From an uncultured Chryseolinea sp. (lineage in GTDB: Bacteria; Bacteroidota; Bacteroidia; Cytophagales; Cyclobacteriaceae): 11,382 nucleotides of DNA. Below the pieces are notes generated by a model. The model worked only from the letters and a program-made list of their open reading frames with translations, was not told where the DNA came from and made no database searches. Where the stretch lies: contig CAMLER010000096.1 of assembly GCA_946478915.1 (NCBI GenBank), positions 1-11,382 on the forward strand, in the 5' to 3' direction. Made by a program: the position numbers and the translations under genes. This document shows positions 1 to 7,222 of the stretch, piece by piece (the stretch's first letter is position 1; the number at the start of each line of letters is the position of its first letter).

Positions 1-2652
1 GAGGTGAATGAAACCGAGGGATGGGCAATCGTGCAGCCTGGAATTGTTCGTGACGATCTTAACAACTATCTAAAGCCACGTGGATTCTTTTTCGCTCCTG
101 AGACTTCCACCGCCAACCGCGCGATGATCGGTGGCATGATTGGGAATAATTCATGTGGCTCAAACTCTGTCGTATATGGAAGCACGCGGGAACATTTACT
201 GGAAGTAACTGCATTTCTTTCCGATGGGTCAAAAGTCTCTTTTCGAGCGCTGAGTCCCAATGAATTTGAGGCTAAAATTCGTGAAGGTTCAGGTCTGGAA
301 GCTAAGTTGTACAGCCATATCAATACCATGTTGACCGATGCGACTAACAGATCTTCCATAGAAAAAGAATTTCCAAAGCCATCGATCACCCGCAGAAATA
401 CGGGCTACGCTATTGATATGCTTGCGAGAATGCAGCCTTTCAATCCTGGGGGGGATATGTTTAATTTTTGCAGTCTCATCGCAGGATCGGAAGGTACCCT
501 CGCGTTCATAACTTCTGCCAAAATAAAATTGAGCAGACTTGCACCTCCCCACAAGAAACTTGTTTGCATTCACTGCAGTAGTATAGACGAGTCGTTACGT
601 GCTAACCTCGTTGCATTAGAGCATCGACCCTCAGCCGTAGAGTTGATGGACCATTATGTTTTTGAAGCAACAAAGAGAAACAGGACGCAGGCGGAAAATC
701 GCTTCTTTATCGAAGGAGACCCTAAGGCGATTCTGGTTGCTGAAATCACGCGTTCATCGGAAGAGGAAGCGGAAAGGGACGCGCAGGCGCTCATTTTTGA
801 TCTTATGGGAAAAGGGTTGGGTTATTCCTATCCAATCGTTGGCGGCGACAAGATCAAGCGCGTGTGGGACCTCAGAAAAGCTGGCTTGGGTTTGCTTTCG
901 AATGTGCCGGGTGATGAAAAACCAGTACCTGTGATTGAAGATACTGCAGTCGATGTAAAAGACCTTCCTGATTTTATTGCAGATGTCAATGTATTGCTAA
1001 AAAATCACGGTCTGTACAGTGTACACTATGCGCACGCAGGGTCGGGTGAAATTCATTTGCGTCCGATAATAGATCTGAAAAAGGATAGTGGTGTTAAACT
1101 CTTCCGAATTATGGCGGAAGAAACAGCTTCGCTCGTAAAAAAATATGATGGATCGCTCTCAGGTGAGCACGGCGATGGAAGGCTGCGTGGCGAATTCATT
1201 CCAAAAATGATAGGGCCCTACAACTATGAACTAATTAAGAACCTGAAGAAAGTATGGGATCCTCGAAATATTTTCAATCCCGGCAAAATTGTTGAAACTC
1301 CACCGATGGATACATTCCTTCGCTATGAAAAGGACCAGGTGACAAAGGAGTTTGATACCATTCTTGATTTTTCTGATACAATGGGTATACTGCGAACAGC
1401 CGAGCAGTGCAATGGTTCTGGTGATTGCCGAAAGACTGAAATCTCCGGGGGAACCATGTGTCCAAGTTATATGGCTACCCGAAATGAAAAGGAGACAACT
1501 CGGGCACGCGCCAACATTTTGCGCGAAATGCTTACGCGGTCGGACAAAGCGAATCCTTTTGCGCACGATGAAATAAAAGATGTTCTTGATCTTTGTCTGA
1601 GTTGCAAGGGATGTAAATCCGAATGCCCTTCGAACGTTGATATGGGCAAGCTGAAACAGGAGTGGCAATATCAATACTATAAGGAAAAAGGAATTCCCTT
1701 TCGCAGTCGTTTAATTGGGAATTTTGCAATGGGGATGAGACTTGCCTCATGGATACCCTGGGGCTATAAAGCAATTTTTGGAAATGCTTTCACTGCGTCC
1801 ATCGTAAAATCTATTATTGGTTTTGCAAGGAAAAGGAGCATGCCTCATCTCTCGCCAGTTACATGGGAGAAATGGATGAGACGAGACTTTAAGCCGACGA
1901 CCAAGCATTCTACAAAAACAGTCTACATCTTTGTTGATGAACTATTAAACTATAATGAAGCGGAAATCGGAATAACAACGGTCAAGCTATTGGATAGACT
2001 TGGTTACAATGTCAAATTCTTACCTCACGGCGAGTCTGGACGAAGTTTTTTGTCCAAGGGTTTATTAGAAGAGGCCAGGAACCTGGCAAAGAAAAATGTC
2101 GCCACGTACAAGGATGTGATCGGTGCTGATAGCCCACTAATCGGCGTTGAGCCTTCGGCGATACTTACATTCCGTGATGAATATCCTGATCTTTTGCGCG
2201 GTGAAGAAAAACAAGCTGCTCGACAAATTGCGGCACACACATACATGATTGAAGAGTTTCTTGCAAAAGAACTCGATACAGAGAAAATAGACACCAAGCT
2301 TTTTAAAGAAAAGGGGCCCCTCATCAAACTACATGGCCATTGCCAACAAAAAGCTTTGTCGTCTCTTGTGCCCGTCAAAAAGATACTTACCAGATTGGGT
2401 AATCATGAAGTACATATGATTCCTTCCGGGTGCTGTGGAATGGCAGGCTCCTTTGGCTATGAAAAGGAACATTACGATTTATCGATGCAGATCGGCGAAC
2501 TCGTTCTATTTCCGACTGTTCGAAAGCAACCTGCGGATGTGATCATCGCTGCAGCTGGAACAAGTTGCCGCCATCAGATTAAGGATGGCACTGGCAGAAG
2601 GGCACTCCACCCCGTAGAAATTCTTTGGAACGCGCTGAGATTGGAAGATTAG
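1..2652 (+). CDS. FAD-binding and (Fe-S)-binding oxidoreductase, GlcD-GlcF fusion type (5' partial)
   Basis: Probably a flavin- and iron-sulfur-dependent dehydrogenase acting on a 2-hydroxy acid (D-lactate, glycolate or D-2-hydroxyglutarate type). The substrate cannot be read from the sequence. Residues about 10-85 form the rest of a PCMH-type FAD domain (IGGMIGNNSCGSNSVVYGS). An FAD-oxidase C-terminal domain follows to about 440, with HYAHAGSGEIHLRP and SGEHGDGRLRGEF. Two ferredoxin-like cysteine motifs come next (CNGSGDC...MCPS near 470-490; CLSCKGCKSECP near 532-543). The end is a GlcF-like CCG region (HGHCQQKAL near 777, SGCCGMAGSFG near 810). The open frame runs in from base 1. The GTG at 4 is unlikely to be the start, because the family normally has roughly 100 more N-terminal residues with the first half of the FAD fold. 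The stop codon (2650-2652) lies inside the first units of the following repeat array. It converges on hisIE and has no evident link to histidine synthesis. E. coli YdiJ is a similar fusion. Confidence 0.9.
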   Translation, partial: EVNETEGWAIVQPGIVRDDLNNYLKPRGFFFAPETSTANRAMIGGMIGNNSCGSNSVVYGSTREHLLEVTAFLSDGSKVSFRALSPNEFEAKIREGSGLEAKLYSHINTMLTDATNRSSIEKEFPKPSITRRNTGYAIDMLARMQPFNPGGDMFNFCSLIAGSEGTLAFITSAKIKLSRLAPPHKKLVCIHCSSIDESLRANLVALEHRPSAVELMDHYVFEATKRNRTQAENRFFIEGDPKAILVAEITRSSEEEAERDAQALIFDLMGKGLGYSYPIVGGDKIKRVWDLRKAGLGLLSNVPGDEKPVPVIEDTAVDVKDLPDFIADVNVLLKNHGLYSVHYAHAGSGEIHLRPIIDLKKDSGVKLFRIMAEETASLVKKYDGSLSGEHGDGRLRGEFIPKMIGPYNYELIKNLKKVWDPRNIFNPGKIVETPPMDTFLRYEKDQVTKEFDTILDFSDTMGILRTAEQCNGSGDCRKTEISGGTMCPSYMATRNEKETTRARANILREMLTRSDKANPFAHDEIKDVLDLCLSCKGCKSECPSNVDMGKLKQEWQYQYYKEKGIPFRSRLIGNFAMGMRLASWIPWGYKAIFGNAFTASIVKSIIGFARKRSMPHLSPVTWEKWMRRDFKPTTKHSTKTVYIFVDELLNYNEAEIGITTVKLLDRLGYNVKFLPHGESGRSFLSKGLLEEARNLAKKNVATYKDVIGADSPLIGVEPSAILTFRDEYPDLLRGEEKQAARQIAAHTYMIEEFLAKELDTEKIDTKLFKEKGPLIKLHGHCQQKALSSLVPVKKILTRLGNHEVHMIPSGCCGMAGSFGYEKEHYDLSMQIGELVLFPTVRKQPADVIIAAAGTSCRHQIKDGTGRRALHPVEILWNALRLED

Positions 2653-2801
2653 AAGATTAGAAAATTAGAAAATTAGAAGATTAGAAGATTAGAAGATTAG
2701 AAGATTAGAAGATTAGAAGATTGCACTTCGCCAATTTTCCAATCTTCCAATTTTCCAATCTTTCAATCTTTCAATTTTCTAATTTTCCAATCTTCTAATC
2801 T
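2646..2801. repeat. Inverted array of 8-bp AT-rich repeats between convergent genes
   Basis: The left arm (2646-2722) holds nine full tandem copies of the 8-bp unit AGATTAGA or AAATTAGA plus a partial tenth. The right arm (about 2733-2801), read on the minus strand, holds eight and a partial ninth of the related units AGATTAGA, AGATTGGA, AAATTGGA, AGATTGAA and similar. Only about ten bases (GCACTTCGCC) separate the arms. The A/G choice at the second base of the unit has the same order in both arms for the first six units, so the arms look like one repeat copied in inverse orientation, the right arm having diverged more. The array contains the stop codon of the oxidoreductase and abuts the hisIE stop, filling the whole convergent gap. 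Transcripts from either side could fold into a hairpin of about 70 bp, so it may end transcription in both directions, although no GC-rich stem with a T-tract is present. Confidence 0.9.
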
Positions 2802-3397
2802 CATCGATGTCTGCTCCGTAACACATCCACAACCTCATCCAATGCATACCCCTTTTGAGTTAAGAGCACGAGATAGTGATACATTAAGTCAGCAGCCTCA
2901 TTTAAAAATAATTCTTTGTTGTTGTCTTTCGCTTCAATGATGAGTTCAACGGCTTCCTCACCAACTTTTTGAGCTACCTTATTGATGCCTGCATCGAACA
3001 GACTGTTTGTGTACGATCCTTTGACTGGATTTGCTTTCCGGTTCCGGATGATGTTGGCAAGTGAGTTCAAATTCCATTTGTCGTTCACTTCGTTGAAGCA
3101 TGTATCTGCTCCAGTGTGACAAACCGGTCCTGCAGGTTTCACCTTGACAAGCAACGTGTCCTGATCGCAGTCGACAAGGATGTCGTTCACATATAGAAAA
3201 TTACCGGATGTTTCCCCCTTCGTCCAGAGCCTTTGTTTGCTTCGACTGAAAAATGTCACTTTTTTCTCCGCGCGGGTTTTTTCGTAGGCTTTTTCGTTCA
3301 TAAAACCTAGCATCAATACTTTGTCAGTATCGGCGTCCTGAACAATGCATGGTACCAACCCGTCGGATTTAGAAAAATCAATTTTTATCTCGGCCAT
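2801..3397 (-). CDS. hisIE: HisIE: phosphoribosyl-AMP cyclohydrolase / phosphoribosyl-ATP pyrophosphohydrolase
   Basis: Catalyses steps 2 and 3 of histidine synthesis: HisE hydrolyses phosphoribosyl-ATP to phosphoribosyl-AMP, and HisI opens the adenine ring. At 198 aa it is the usual length of the fusion. The HisI half (about 1-105) shows VLMLGFMN (27-34), SRSKQRLWTKGETSGN (51-66) and the metal-binding set C77-D78-Q79-D80, C93 and C100 in PVCHTGADTC. The HisE half (about 112-198) shows KVGEEAVELIIEAKD (144-158) and NEAADLMYHYLVLL (166-179), the acidic helices that bind magnesium. The ATG start gives the expected N-terminus. It is the last gene of the his operon, 39 bp after hisF, and its TGA stop touches the inverted 8-bp repeat array. 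No key residue appears to be missing. Confidence 0.96.
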   Translation of the reverse strand: MAEIKIDFSKSDGLVPCIVQDADTDKVLMLGFMNEKAYEKTRAEKKVTFFSRSKQRLWTKGETSGNFLYVNDILVDCDQDTLLVKVKPAGPVCHTGADTCFNEVNDKWNLNSLANIIRNRKANPVKGSYTNSLFDAGINKVAQKVGEEAVELIIEAKDNNKELFLNEAADLMYHYLVLLTQKGYALDEVVDVLRSRHR

Positions 3398-3436
3398 ATC
3401 GTTACACCTTCTGTTTATGATTTAATTTTAATGACG

Positions 3437-4192
3437 CTAGATCCTCACATGAATGCCTCGTTGGCGCAAATATGATTTCAAATCAGGGATTTTGATTTCA
3501 CCAAAATGAAAGATACTCGCCGCTAGCGCAGCATCCGCTTTTCCGAGGACAAAGGCATCGACAAAATGTCCCATATTTCCGGCACCACCTGAGGCAATCA
3601 CCGGAATGCTCAGCAGATCGTTTAGCTTTTCCAATGGGTCATTCGCAAAACCATTCCGGGTGCCGTCATGATCCATGCTGGTAAATAATATTTCCCCTGC
3701 ACCTCTTTCCTGGCCTTCTTTAGCCCATGTGAACAATTTTTTTTCAGTGGGATTCTTCCCGCCGTGCGTATGGACTACCCATTGGTTTTCCATCTTTCGA
3801 GCGTCGATTGCCAAAACAATACACTGTGATCCGAATGCTTTTGAAAGCTCATCGATAAGGCCTGGATTGCGTACAGCGGATGAGTTGATGCTCACCTTAT
3901 CTGCACCCGCTTCCAGGAGCGGCGCGACATCCGAGACAGTGCTTATTCCACCTCCAACTGTAAAAGGAATATTGATGTGTCGAGCGATATCTTTGACAAG
4001 GTGCGCAAATGTTTTGCGTTGCTCATTCGTGGCCGAAATATCGAGAAAGACCAATTCGTCAGCACCTTGAAGTGCATAGGCTGCGCCAAGCTCGACAGGA
4101 TCGCCGGCATCCCGGATATTAACGAAGTTAACACCTTTTACCGTGCGGCCGTCTTTAATATCAAGGCAGGGAATAATTCGTTTGGTTAACAC
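3437..4192 (-). CDS. hisF: HisF: imidazole glycerol phosphate synthase cyclase subunit
   Basis: Cyclase half of imidazole glycerol phosphate synthase. It takes ammonia from HisH and converts PRFAR to imidazole glycerol phosphate plus AICAR. The protein is a 251-aa (beta/alpha)8 barrel, the normal length. The start [15 protein letters not shown] carries catalytic Asp11, and LAIDARK carries catalytic Asp130. Phosphate-binding loops are visible at FTVGGGI (77-83) and ASGGAG near the C-terminus. The start codon is GTG: it places the conserved [10 protein letters not shown] motif right at the N-terminus, and no better ATG is nearby. No clear Shine-Dalgarno sequence precedes it, which is common in Bacteroidota. 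It lies 157 bp after hisA, an unusually wide gap for this operon, and 39 bp before hisIE. Confidence 0.97.
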   Translation of the reverse strand: MLTKRIIPCLDIKDGRTVKGVNFVNIRDAGDPVELGAAYALQGADELVFLDISATNEQRKTFAHLVKDIARHINIPFTVGGGISTVSDVAPLLEAGADKVSINSSAVRNPGLIDELSKAFGSQCIVLAIDARKMENQWVVHTHGGKNPTEKKLFTWAKEGQERGAGEILFTSMDHDGTRNGFANDPLEKLNDLLSIPVIASGGAGNMGHFVDAFVLGKADAALAASIFHFGEIKIPDLKSYLRQRGIHVRI

Positions 4193-4349
4193 TTCTCGTG
4201 GTTTTGGATTAATGAGGAGTTTTGCGTGAACCTGTAATATTCGTTCAACAACTTAGTTTTTTTCTTCATTAGGGAGCATTTGAATTACGAACTATAGACC
4301 TGATAATTTGGGGTTACATTTAGTAGGCTTTGCGTGAATCTAGGACATC
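4193..4349. other. hisA-hisF spacer with a 16-bp imperfect direct repeat
   Basis: This 157-bp gap contains no convincing gene or hairpin terminator. A direct repeat pair stands out: 4218-4233 and 4326-4341 match at 13 of 16 positions around the shared core TTTGCGTGAA (4221-4230 and 4329-4338), 108 bp apart. Neither copy sits at a codon boundary of the flanking genes. I see no good -33/-7 promoter for hisF here. The gap may be the scar of an earlier insertion or may hold an internal control site; the sequence alone does not decide. Confidence 0.5.
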
Positions 4350-5072
4350 TTAATGTCTACTTATATCCGCGAGTTCATCCAATCTGATTCTGCCTTCATA
4401 AATAGCTTTGCCAACAATCACTCCGTCAACGCCAATTTGATTTAGTTCGTATAGGTCATCCAAATTACTGACGCCGCCACTCGCGATAATATTTAATTGC
4501 GGAAAGCTCAACAAAATTTTCTTATACAGGTCTATATTCGGTCCGGTTAACATGCCATCAGTGCTGATGTCTGTGCACGTGACATAATCGATACCCTTCC
4601 GGACATAGTCCTTAAGAAAATCCGTAATTTCAATCGATGAATTTTCCTGCCAGCCACTAATCGCGATTTTCTCCGACTTGACATCAGCGCTGAGAATTAT
4701 TTTTTCGCTACCAAATTTTTCTATCCATTCAGCAATTGTATCTGGATTAGTGACGGCCATACTCCCGATGTTTACCTGTGCTACGCCATATTCAAAAAGC
4801 CTGGATAATTCCTCCTCCGTTTTAATGCCTCCGCCAAAGTCTACTGTCAGTCCGGTATTACTTGTAATATCTTCTATAACTTTCCAATTGGTAACCTTAC
4901 CGGCCTTAGCACCATCAAGATCGATCAGATGAAGATATTTCAACCCGGCGGCTTCAAACGCCTTAGCAACATCTGTCGGATTCTCATTATAAACCTTCTT
5001 CTGGCTATAATCTCCCTGCGTTAGCCGCACGCAGCTTCCCTCTATAATGTCGATGGCTGGGATGATTCTCAT
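4350..5072 (-). CDS. hisA: HisA: ProFAR isomerase
   Basis: Step 4 of histidine synthesis: the Amadori rearrangement of ProFAR to PRFAR, the substrate of HisF. The 240-aa (beta/alpha)8 barrel is a normal length and is homologous to HisF. Catalytic Asp8 lies in MRIIPAIDIIEG and Asp130 in ILSADVK; the phosphate-binding motifs are DFGGGI (78-83) and ASGGVS near the end, and CTDISTDGM forms the usual active-site strand. The ATG start at 5072 gives the family N-terminus exactly. The base directly upstream of this ATG is already part of the repeat-bounded cassette that separates hisA from hisH, so hisA has lost whatever tight junction it once had with hisH. Its translation may depend on sequence supplied by the cassette. 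Confidence 0.97.
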   Translation of the reverse strand: MRIIPAIDIIEGSCVRLTQGDYSQKKVYNENPTDVAKAFEAAGLKYLHLIDLDGAKAGKVTNWKVIEDITSNTGLTVDFGGGIKTEEELSRLFEYGVAQVNIGSMAVTNPDTIAEWIEKFGSEKIILSADVKSEKIAISGWQENSSIEITDFLKDYVRKGIDYVTCTDISTDGMLTGPNIDLYKKILLSFPQLNIIASGGVSNLDDLYELNQIGVDGVIVGKAIYEGRIRLDELADISRH

Positions 5073-5078
5073 TTTTTA

Positions 5079-5104
5079 AAATTTTGAATTTTAAATTTTG
5101 AATT
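5079..5104. repeat. Inverted repeat arm of the cassette (hisA side)
   Basis: This 26-bp AT-rich arm, made of TTTTGAA/TTTTAAA-type 7-bp units, is perfectly complementary to 5482-5507. It begins six bases past the hisA start codon. It overlaps the 3' end of the four-helix-bundle gene, so the stop codon and last residues (KFKI) of that protein are encoded by repeat sequence. In the operon transcript the two arms could pair over 26 bp, looping out the four-helix-bundle region. Confidence 0.92.
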
Positions 5105-5460
5105 TTGAATTATCGTTCTCCGATTTTATACCGTGCTGCTGTGATGTTTTTACAATCGCAGTCAAGATATTTATAAGATCATCAACTTCTCTCAAGAGCA
5201 TTTCATAATCATACTTTATAAATTCACTTTTTTCTAAAAGGCGGATCCAGTATTTTGTCTCCCTGGCTTCCTTAGAAGCAATTGACATTTTTGCAATAAA
5301 ATCCCTCCTCGATTGCCCTGCAATCGCTTCTTCAACATTGGCTCCGATACTTGTGCCACTGCGCAGTATTTGTTTTGATAAATACATATTCGTGCGACTC
5401 AACTAACCTTTTGTATAATGAGATAACCAACAACGAGAAATCAAAACTCTTTTCAATCAT
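5091..5460 (-). pseudogene. Four-helix-bundle protein (S23/IVP family), broken by a one-base frameshift
   Basis: The intact downstream frame carries the family core LSKQILRSGTSIGANVEEA and RRDFIAKMSIASKEARETKY, but the open stretch from the TTG at 5402 lacks the first helix. That helix is present upstream in another frame, from the ATG at 5460 (MIEKSFDFSLLVISLYKRL, then VESHEYV); a GTG at 5478 in the same frame would add six residues. Family members read EYV directly into LSKQ. Here GTA-TTTATC has one T too many (within 5380-5382), so the upstream frame ends at a TGA at 5334-5332. Removing that T gives 122 aa, the usual family size. The function of free-standing family members is not established; relatives occur in 23S rRNA intervening sequences and as accessory proteins of diversity-generating retroelements. 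A sequencing or assembly error could produce the same picture, in which case the gene is intact. Confidence 0.85.
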
Positions 5461-5481
5461 TATATTTTGTGTCTTCACGCT

Positions 5482-5507
5482 AATTCAAAATTTAAAATTC
5501 AAAATTT
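5482..5507. repeat. Inverted repeat arm of the cassette (hisH side)
   Basis: Exact reverse complement of 5079-5104 over 26 bp. Related AT-rich bases continue outwards to the hisH stop codon at 5513-5515. The arm lies just upstream of the start of the four-helix-bundle gene. Confidence 0.92.
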
Positions 5508-5512
5508 AAAAT

Positions 5513-6103
5513 TTATGTTCCTACTTTTAAAAACGACTTCAATACTATTTCGCCCGCTTTCGCAGACTTCTCCGGGTGAAATTGAACCGCGTAAAAATTC
5601 TTTGAGTGCAGAGCGGAACTGAACGGATTTATATAATTCGTTACAGCGGAAGTAAATTCATTCACCGGTACGTAATAGCTATGCACAAAGTACGCGTACT
5701 CTGATTCTATGGATGGATCAAGCCAACTGTCTTTGAGCAACAAATTATTCCATCCCATGTGCGGTACCTTCATATCATTTTGAGGAATGAACCGCCTGAC
5801 TGATTCATTAAAGATACCAAGACATTCGGTCTGATTTTCTTCTGAATATTTACACATAAGCTGCATTCCCAGGCAGATCCCCAGCACTGGTTGCTGCAGC
5901 GATGGAATGAGACGATCAAGTTTCTTATGTTTTAGAAACTCCATTGTCGTACTTGCTTCACCGACACCGGGGAAGATGACTTTTTCAGCGGACTGAATGT
6001 CTTCCGAATTATCGGTGATCAAAAAATTTACGCCAAGCCGTTCCAGCGCAAATGAAACGGACTGAATGTTTCCAGCATTGTACTTGATGATCGCTAATTT
6101 CAT
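5513..6103 (-). CDS. hisH: HisH: imidazole glycerol phosphate synthase glutaminase subunit
   Basis: Class I glutamine amidotransferase that hydrolyses glutamine and channels ammonia to HisF. At 196 aa it is the normal length. The catalytic triad is visible: nucleophile Cys77 in GICLGMQLM, and His176 and Glu178 in QFHPEKS. The oxyanion-strand motif FPGVGEA (44-50) and the interface motif PHMGWN (114-119) are conserved. The ATG at 6103 follows the hisB stop with only three bases between, which implies translational coupling with hisB. Unusually, hisH does not run straight into hisA: its stop codon marks the edge of the repeat-bounded four-helix-bundle cassette, so the partner subunit gene hisF is two genes and about 1.3 kb away. 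Confidence 0.97.
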   Translation of the reverse strand: MKLAIIKYNAGNIQSVSFALERLGVNFLITDNSEDIQSAEKVIFPGVGEASTTMEFLKHKKLDRLIPSLQQPVLGICLGMQLMCKYSEENQTECLGIFNESVRRFIPQNDMKVPHMGWNNLLLKDSWLDPSIESEYAYFVHSYYVPVNEFTSAVTNYINPFSSALHSKNFYAVQFHPEKSAKAGEIVLKSFLKVGT

Positions 6104-6106
6104 GTG

Positions 6107-7222
6107 TTACAGTACCCCTTTGGTTGAGGGTAATTGATTTCCTTCCTTTCTTACTGCCATTTTAATTGCCTTCGCAAATGCTTTAAATATTGCTTCGATT
6201 TTATGGTGCTCGTTTGTTCCTTCCGCCTTTATATTCAGGTTGCATTTGGCCGTATCTGAAAACGATTTGAAAAAGTGATGAAACATCTCCGTGGGCATTT
6301 CACCAATTTTTTCCCGCTTGAAATCGGCATCCCAAACAAGCCATGGTCTTCCACCAAAATCTACTGCTACTTGTGCCAAACAATCGTCCATTGGGAGGCA
6401 GAAGCCATATCGCTCGATACCCCGTTTATCGCCAAGGGCTTTAGAGAATGCTTCACCCAATGCAAGCCCTGTATCCTCTATGGTGTGGTGCTCATCGATG
6501 TGCAAATCTCCTTTGACAGCAATTGTCAGATCAATATTACCATGTCGTGAAAGTTGATCGAGCATGTGATCGAAGAAGCCAAGACCTGTCGATATTTTTG
6601 ATCTACCGTCGCCGTTAAGCTTTATTTCAATATCAATTTCAGTCTCTTTGGTGGTTCGTCTTATCTGCGCTCGTCGCACAGGTTCGGTGAGTAGTTTGAA
6701 TATATCCTGCCATTCAGTCGTTATTATGGCGCAGAAATCTTTCAGCCCGCTTGAAACGATTTTTTCAGCATAACTACCGTCATTAATCAAAATGGCCTTT
6801 GATCCCAGATTCTTCGCCAGTTCGACGTCCGTTATCCGGTCGCCGATCACAAAGGAGTTCTTAAGATCGTAATCATCCGAAAAATATTTTGTAAGCATTC
6901 CAACGCCGGGCTTGCGCGTACTCTTGTTCTCATGCGGAAATGACTTGTCAATATGGACCTCTGTAAAATATATCCGTTCGTTCTGGAATGTCTTTATCAC
7001 TTTTTCATGCGCCGGCCAAAAGGTATCTTCCGGAAAACTGGAAGTTCCGAGACCGTCCTGATTGGTAACCATCACCAGTTCGAAATCAGTTTCAGCTGCT
7101 ATCCTGCTCAGCCACGAAAACACACCGGGATAGAACTCTAACTTTTCCAGGCTATCGATTTGTTCATCGTCGGGTTCAATAATCAGAGTGCCATCGCGGT
7201 CGATGAATAGTACTTTCTTCAT
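6107..7222 (-). CDS. hisB: HisB: histidinol-phosphatase / imidazoleglycerol-phosphate dehydratase
   Basis: Bifunctional enzyme for steps 6 and 8. The N-terminal HAD phosphatase (about 1-170) has the DxD nucleophile motif D8-R-D10-GT, VTNQDG (52-57), K104 in TRKPG and the acidic GDRITDVE (127-134). The C-terminal dehydratase (about 183-371) has FFDHMLD (216-222), DEHHTIED (243-250), HHFFKSF (315-321), [11 protein letters not shown] (334-344) and the terminal STKG. At 371 aa it is slightly longer than the E. coli enzyme. The E. coli phosphatase half has a Cys/His zinc loop before RKP; here the matching stretch [13 protein letters not shown] has no cysteine, so the phosphatase probably lacks that structural zinc, as I recall for Bacteroidota homologues. 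The start overlaps the hisC stop by four bases (ATGA), pointing to coupled translation; hisH follows after three bases. Confidence 0.97.
   Translation of the reverse strand: MKKVLFIDRDGTLIIEPDDEQIDSLEKLEFYPGVFSWLSRIAAETDFELVMVTNQDGLGTSSFPEDTFWPAHEKVIKTFQNERIYFTEVHIDKSFPHENKSTRKPGVGMLTKYFSDDYDLKNSFVIGDRITDVELAKNLGSKAILINDGSYAEKIVSSGLKDFCAIITTEWQDIFKLLTEPVRRAQIRRTTKETEIDIEIKLNGDGRSKISTGLGFFDHMLDQLSRHGNIDLTIAVKGDLHIDEHHTIEDTGLALGEAFSKALGDKRGIERYGFCLPMDDCLAQVAVDFGGRPWLVWDADFKREKIGEMPTEMFHHFFKSFSDTAKCNLNIKAEGTNEHHKIEAIFKAFAKAIKMAVRKEGNQLPSTKGVL

Larger units (their letters stand above)
5073..5512. mobile_element. Candidate IVS-like cassette: inverted repeats around a four-helix-bundle gene
   Basis: The 440 bp between the hisH stop and the hisA start form a compact unit. 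Perfect 26-bp inverted repeats lie at 5079-5104 and 5482-5507. Each is built from 7-bp-period AT-rich units (TTTTGAA/TTTTAAA), and a few more units extend outwards and inwards. Inside is one S23-type four-helix-bundle gene, in the same direction as the operon. In 23S rRNA intervening sequences, known from Leptospira and Coxiella, the same protein family is encoded within an insert whose ends pair into a stem. By analogy this is an IVS-like insert in an mRNA-coding operon. No transposase, and no target-site duplication that I can see, is present, so calling it mobile is inference. Confidence 0.55.

Noticed and set aside
4..6. GTG at position 4 as the true start of the oxidoreductase
   Set aside because: The frame is open to the window edge and the family has a substantial FAD-domain segment before this point, so the gene is cut by the window.
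1231..1674. 147-aa minus-strand open frame inside the oxidoreductase gene
   Set aside because: It lies opposite the conserved FAD-oxidase and Fe-S motifs, shows no domain, and is a shadow of the plus-strand gene.
2646..2801. CRISPR-like array
   Set aside because: The unit is 8 bp with no unique spacers, the orientation flips halfway, and there are no cas genes nearby.
5377..5385. Programmed ribosomal frameshift in the four-helix-bundle gene
   Set aside because: GTA-TTT-ATC is not a recognised slippery site, I see no stimulatory stem or stop codon at the junction, and an indel is simpler.
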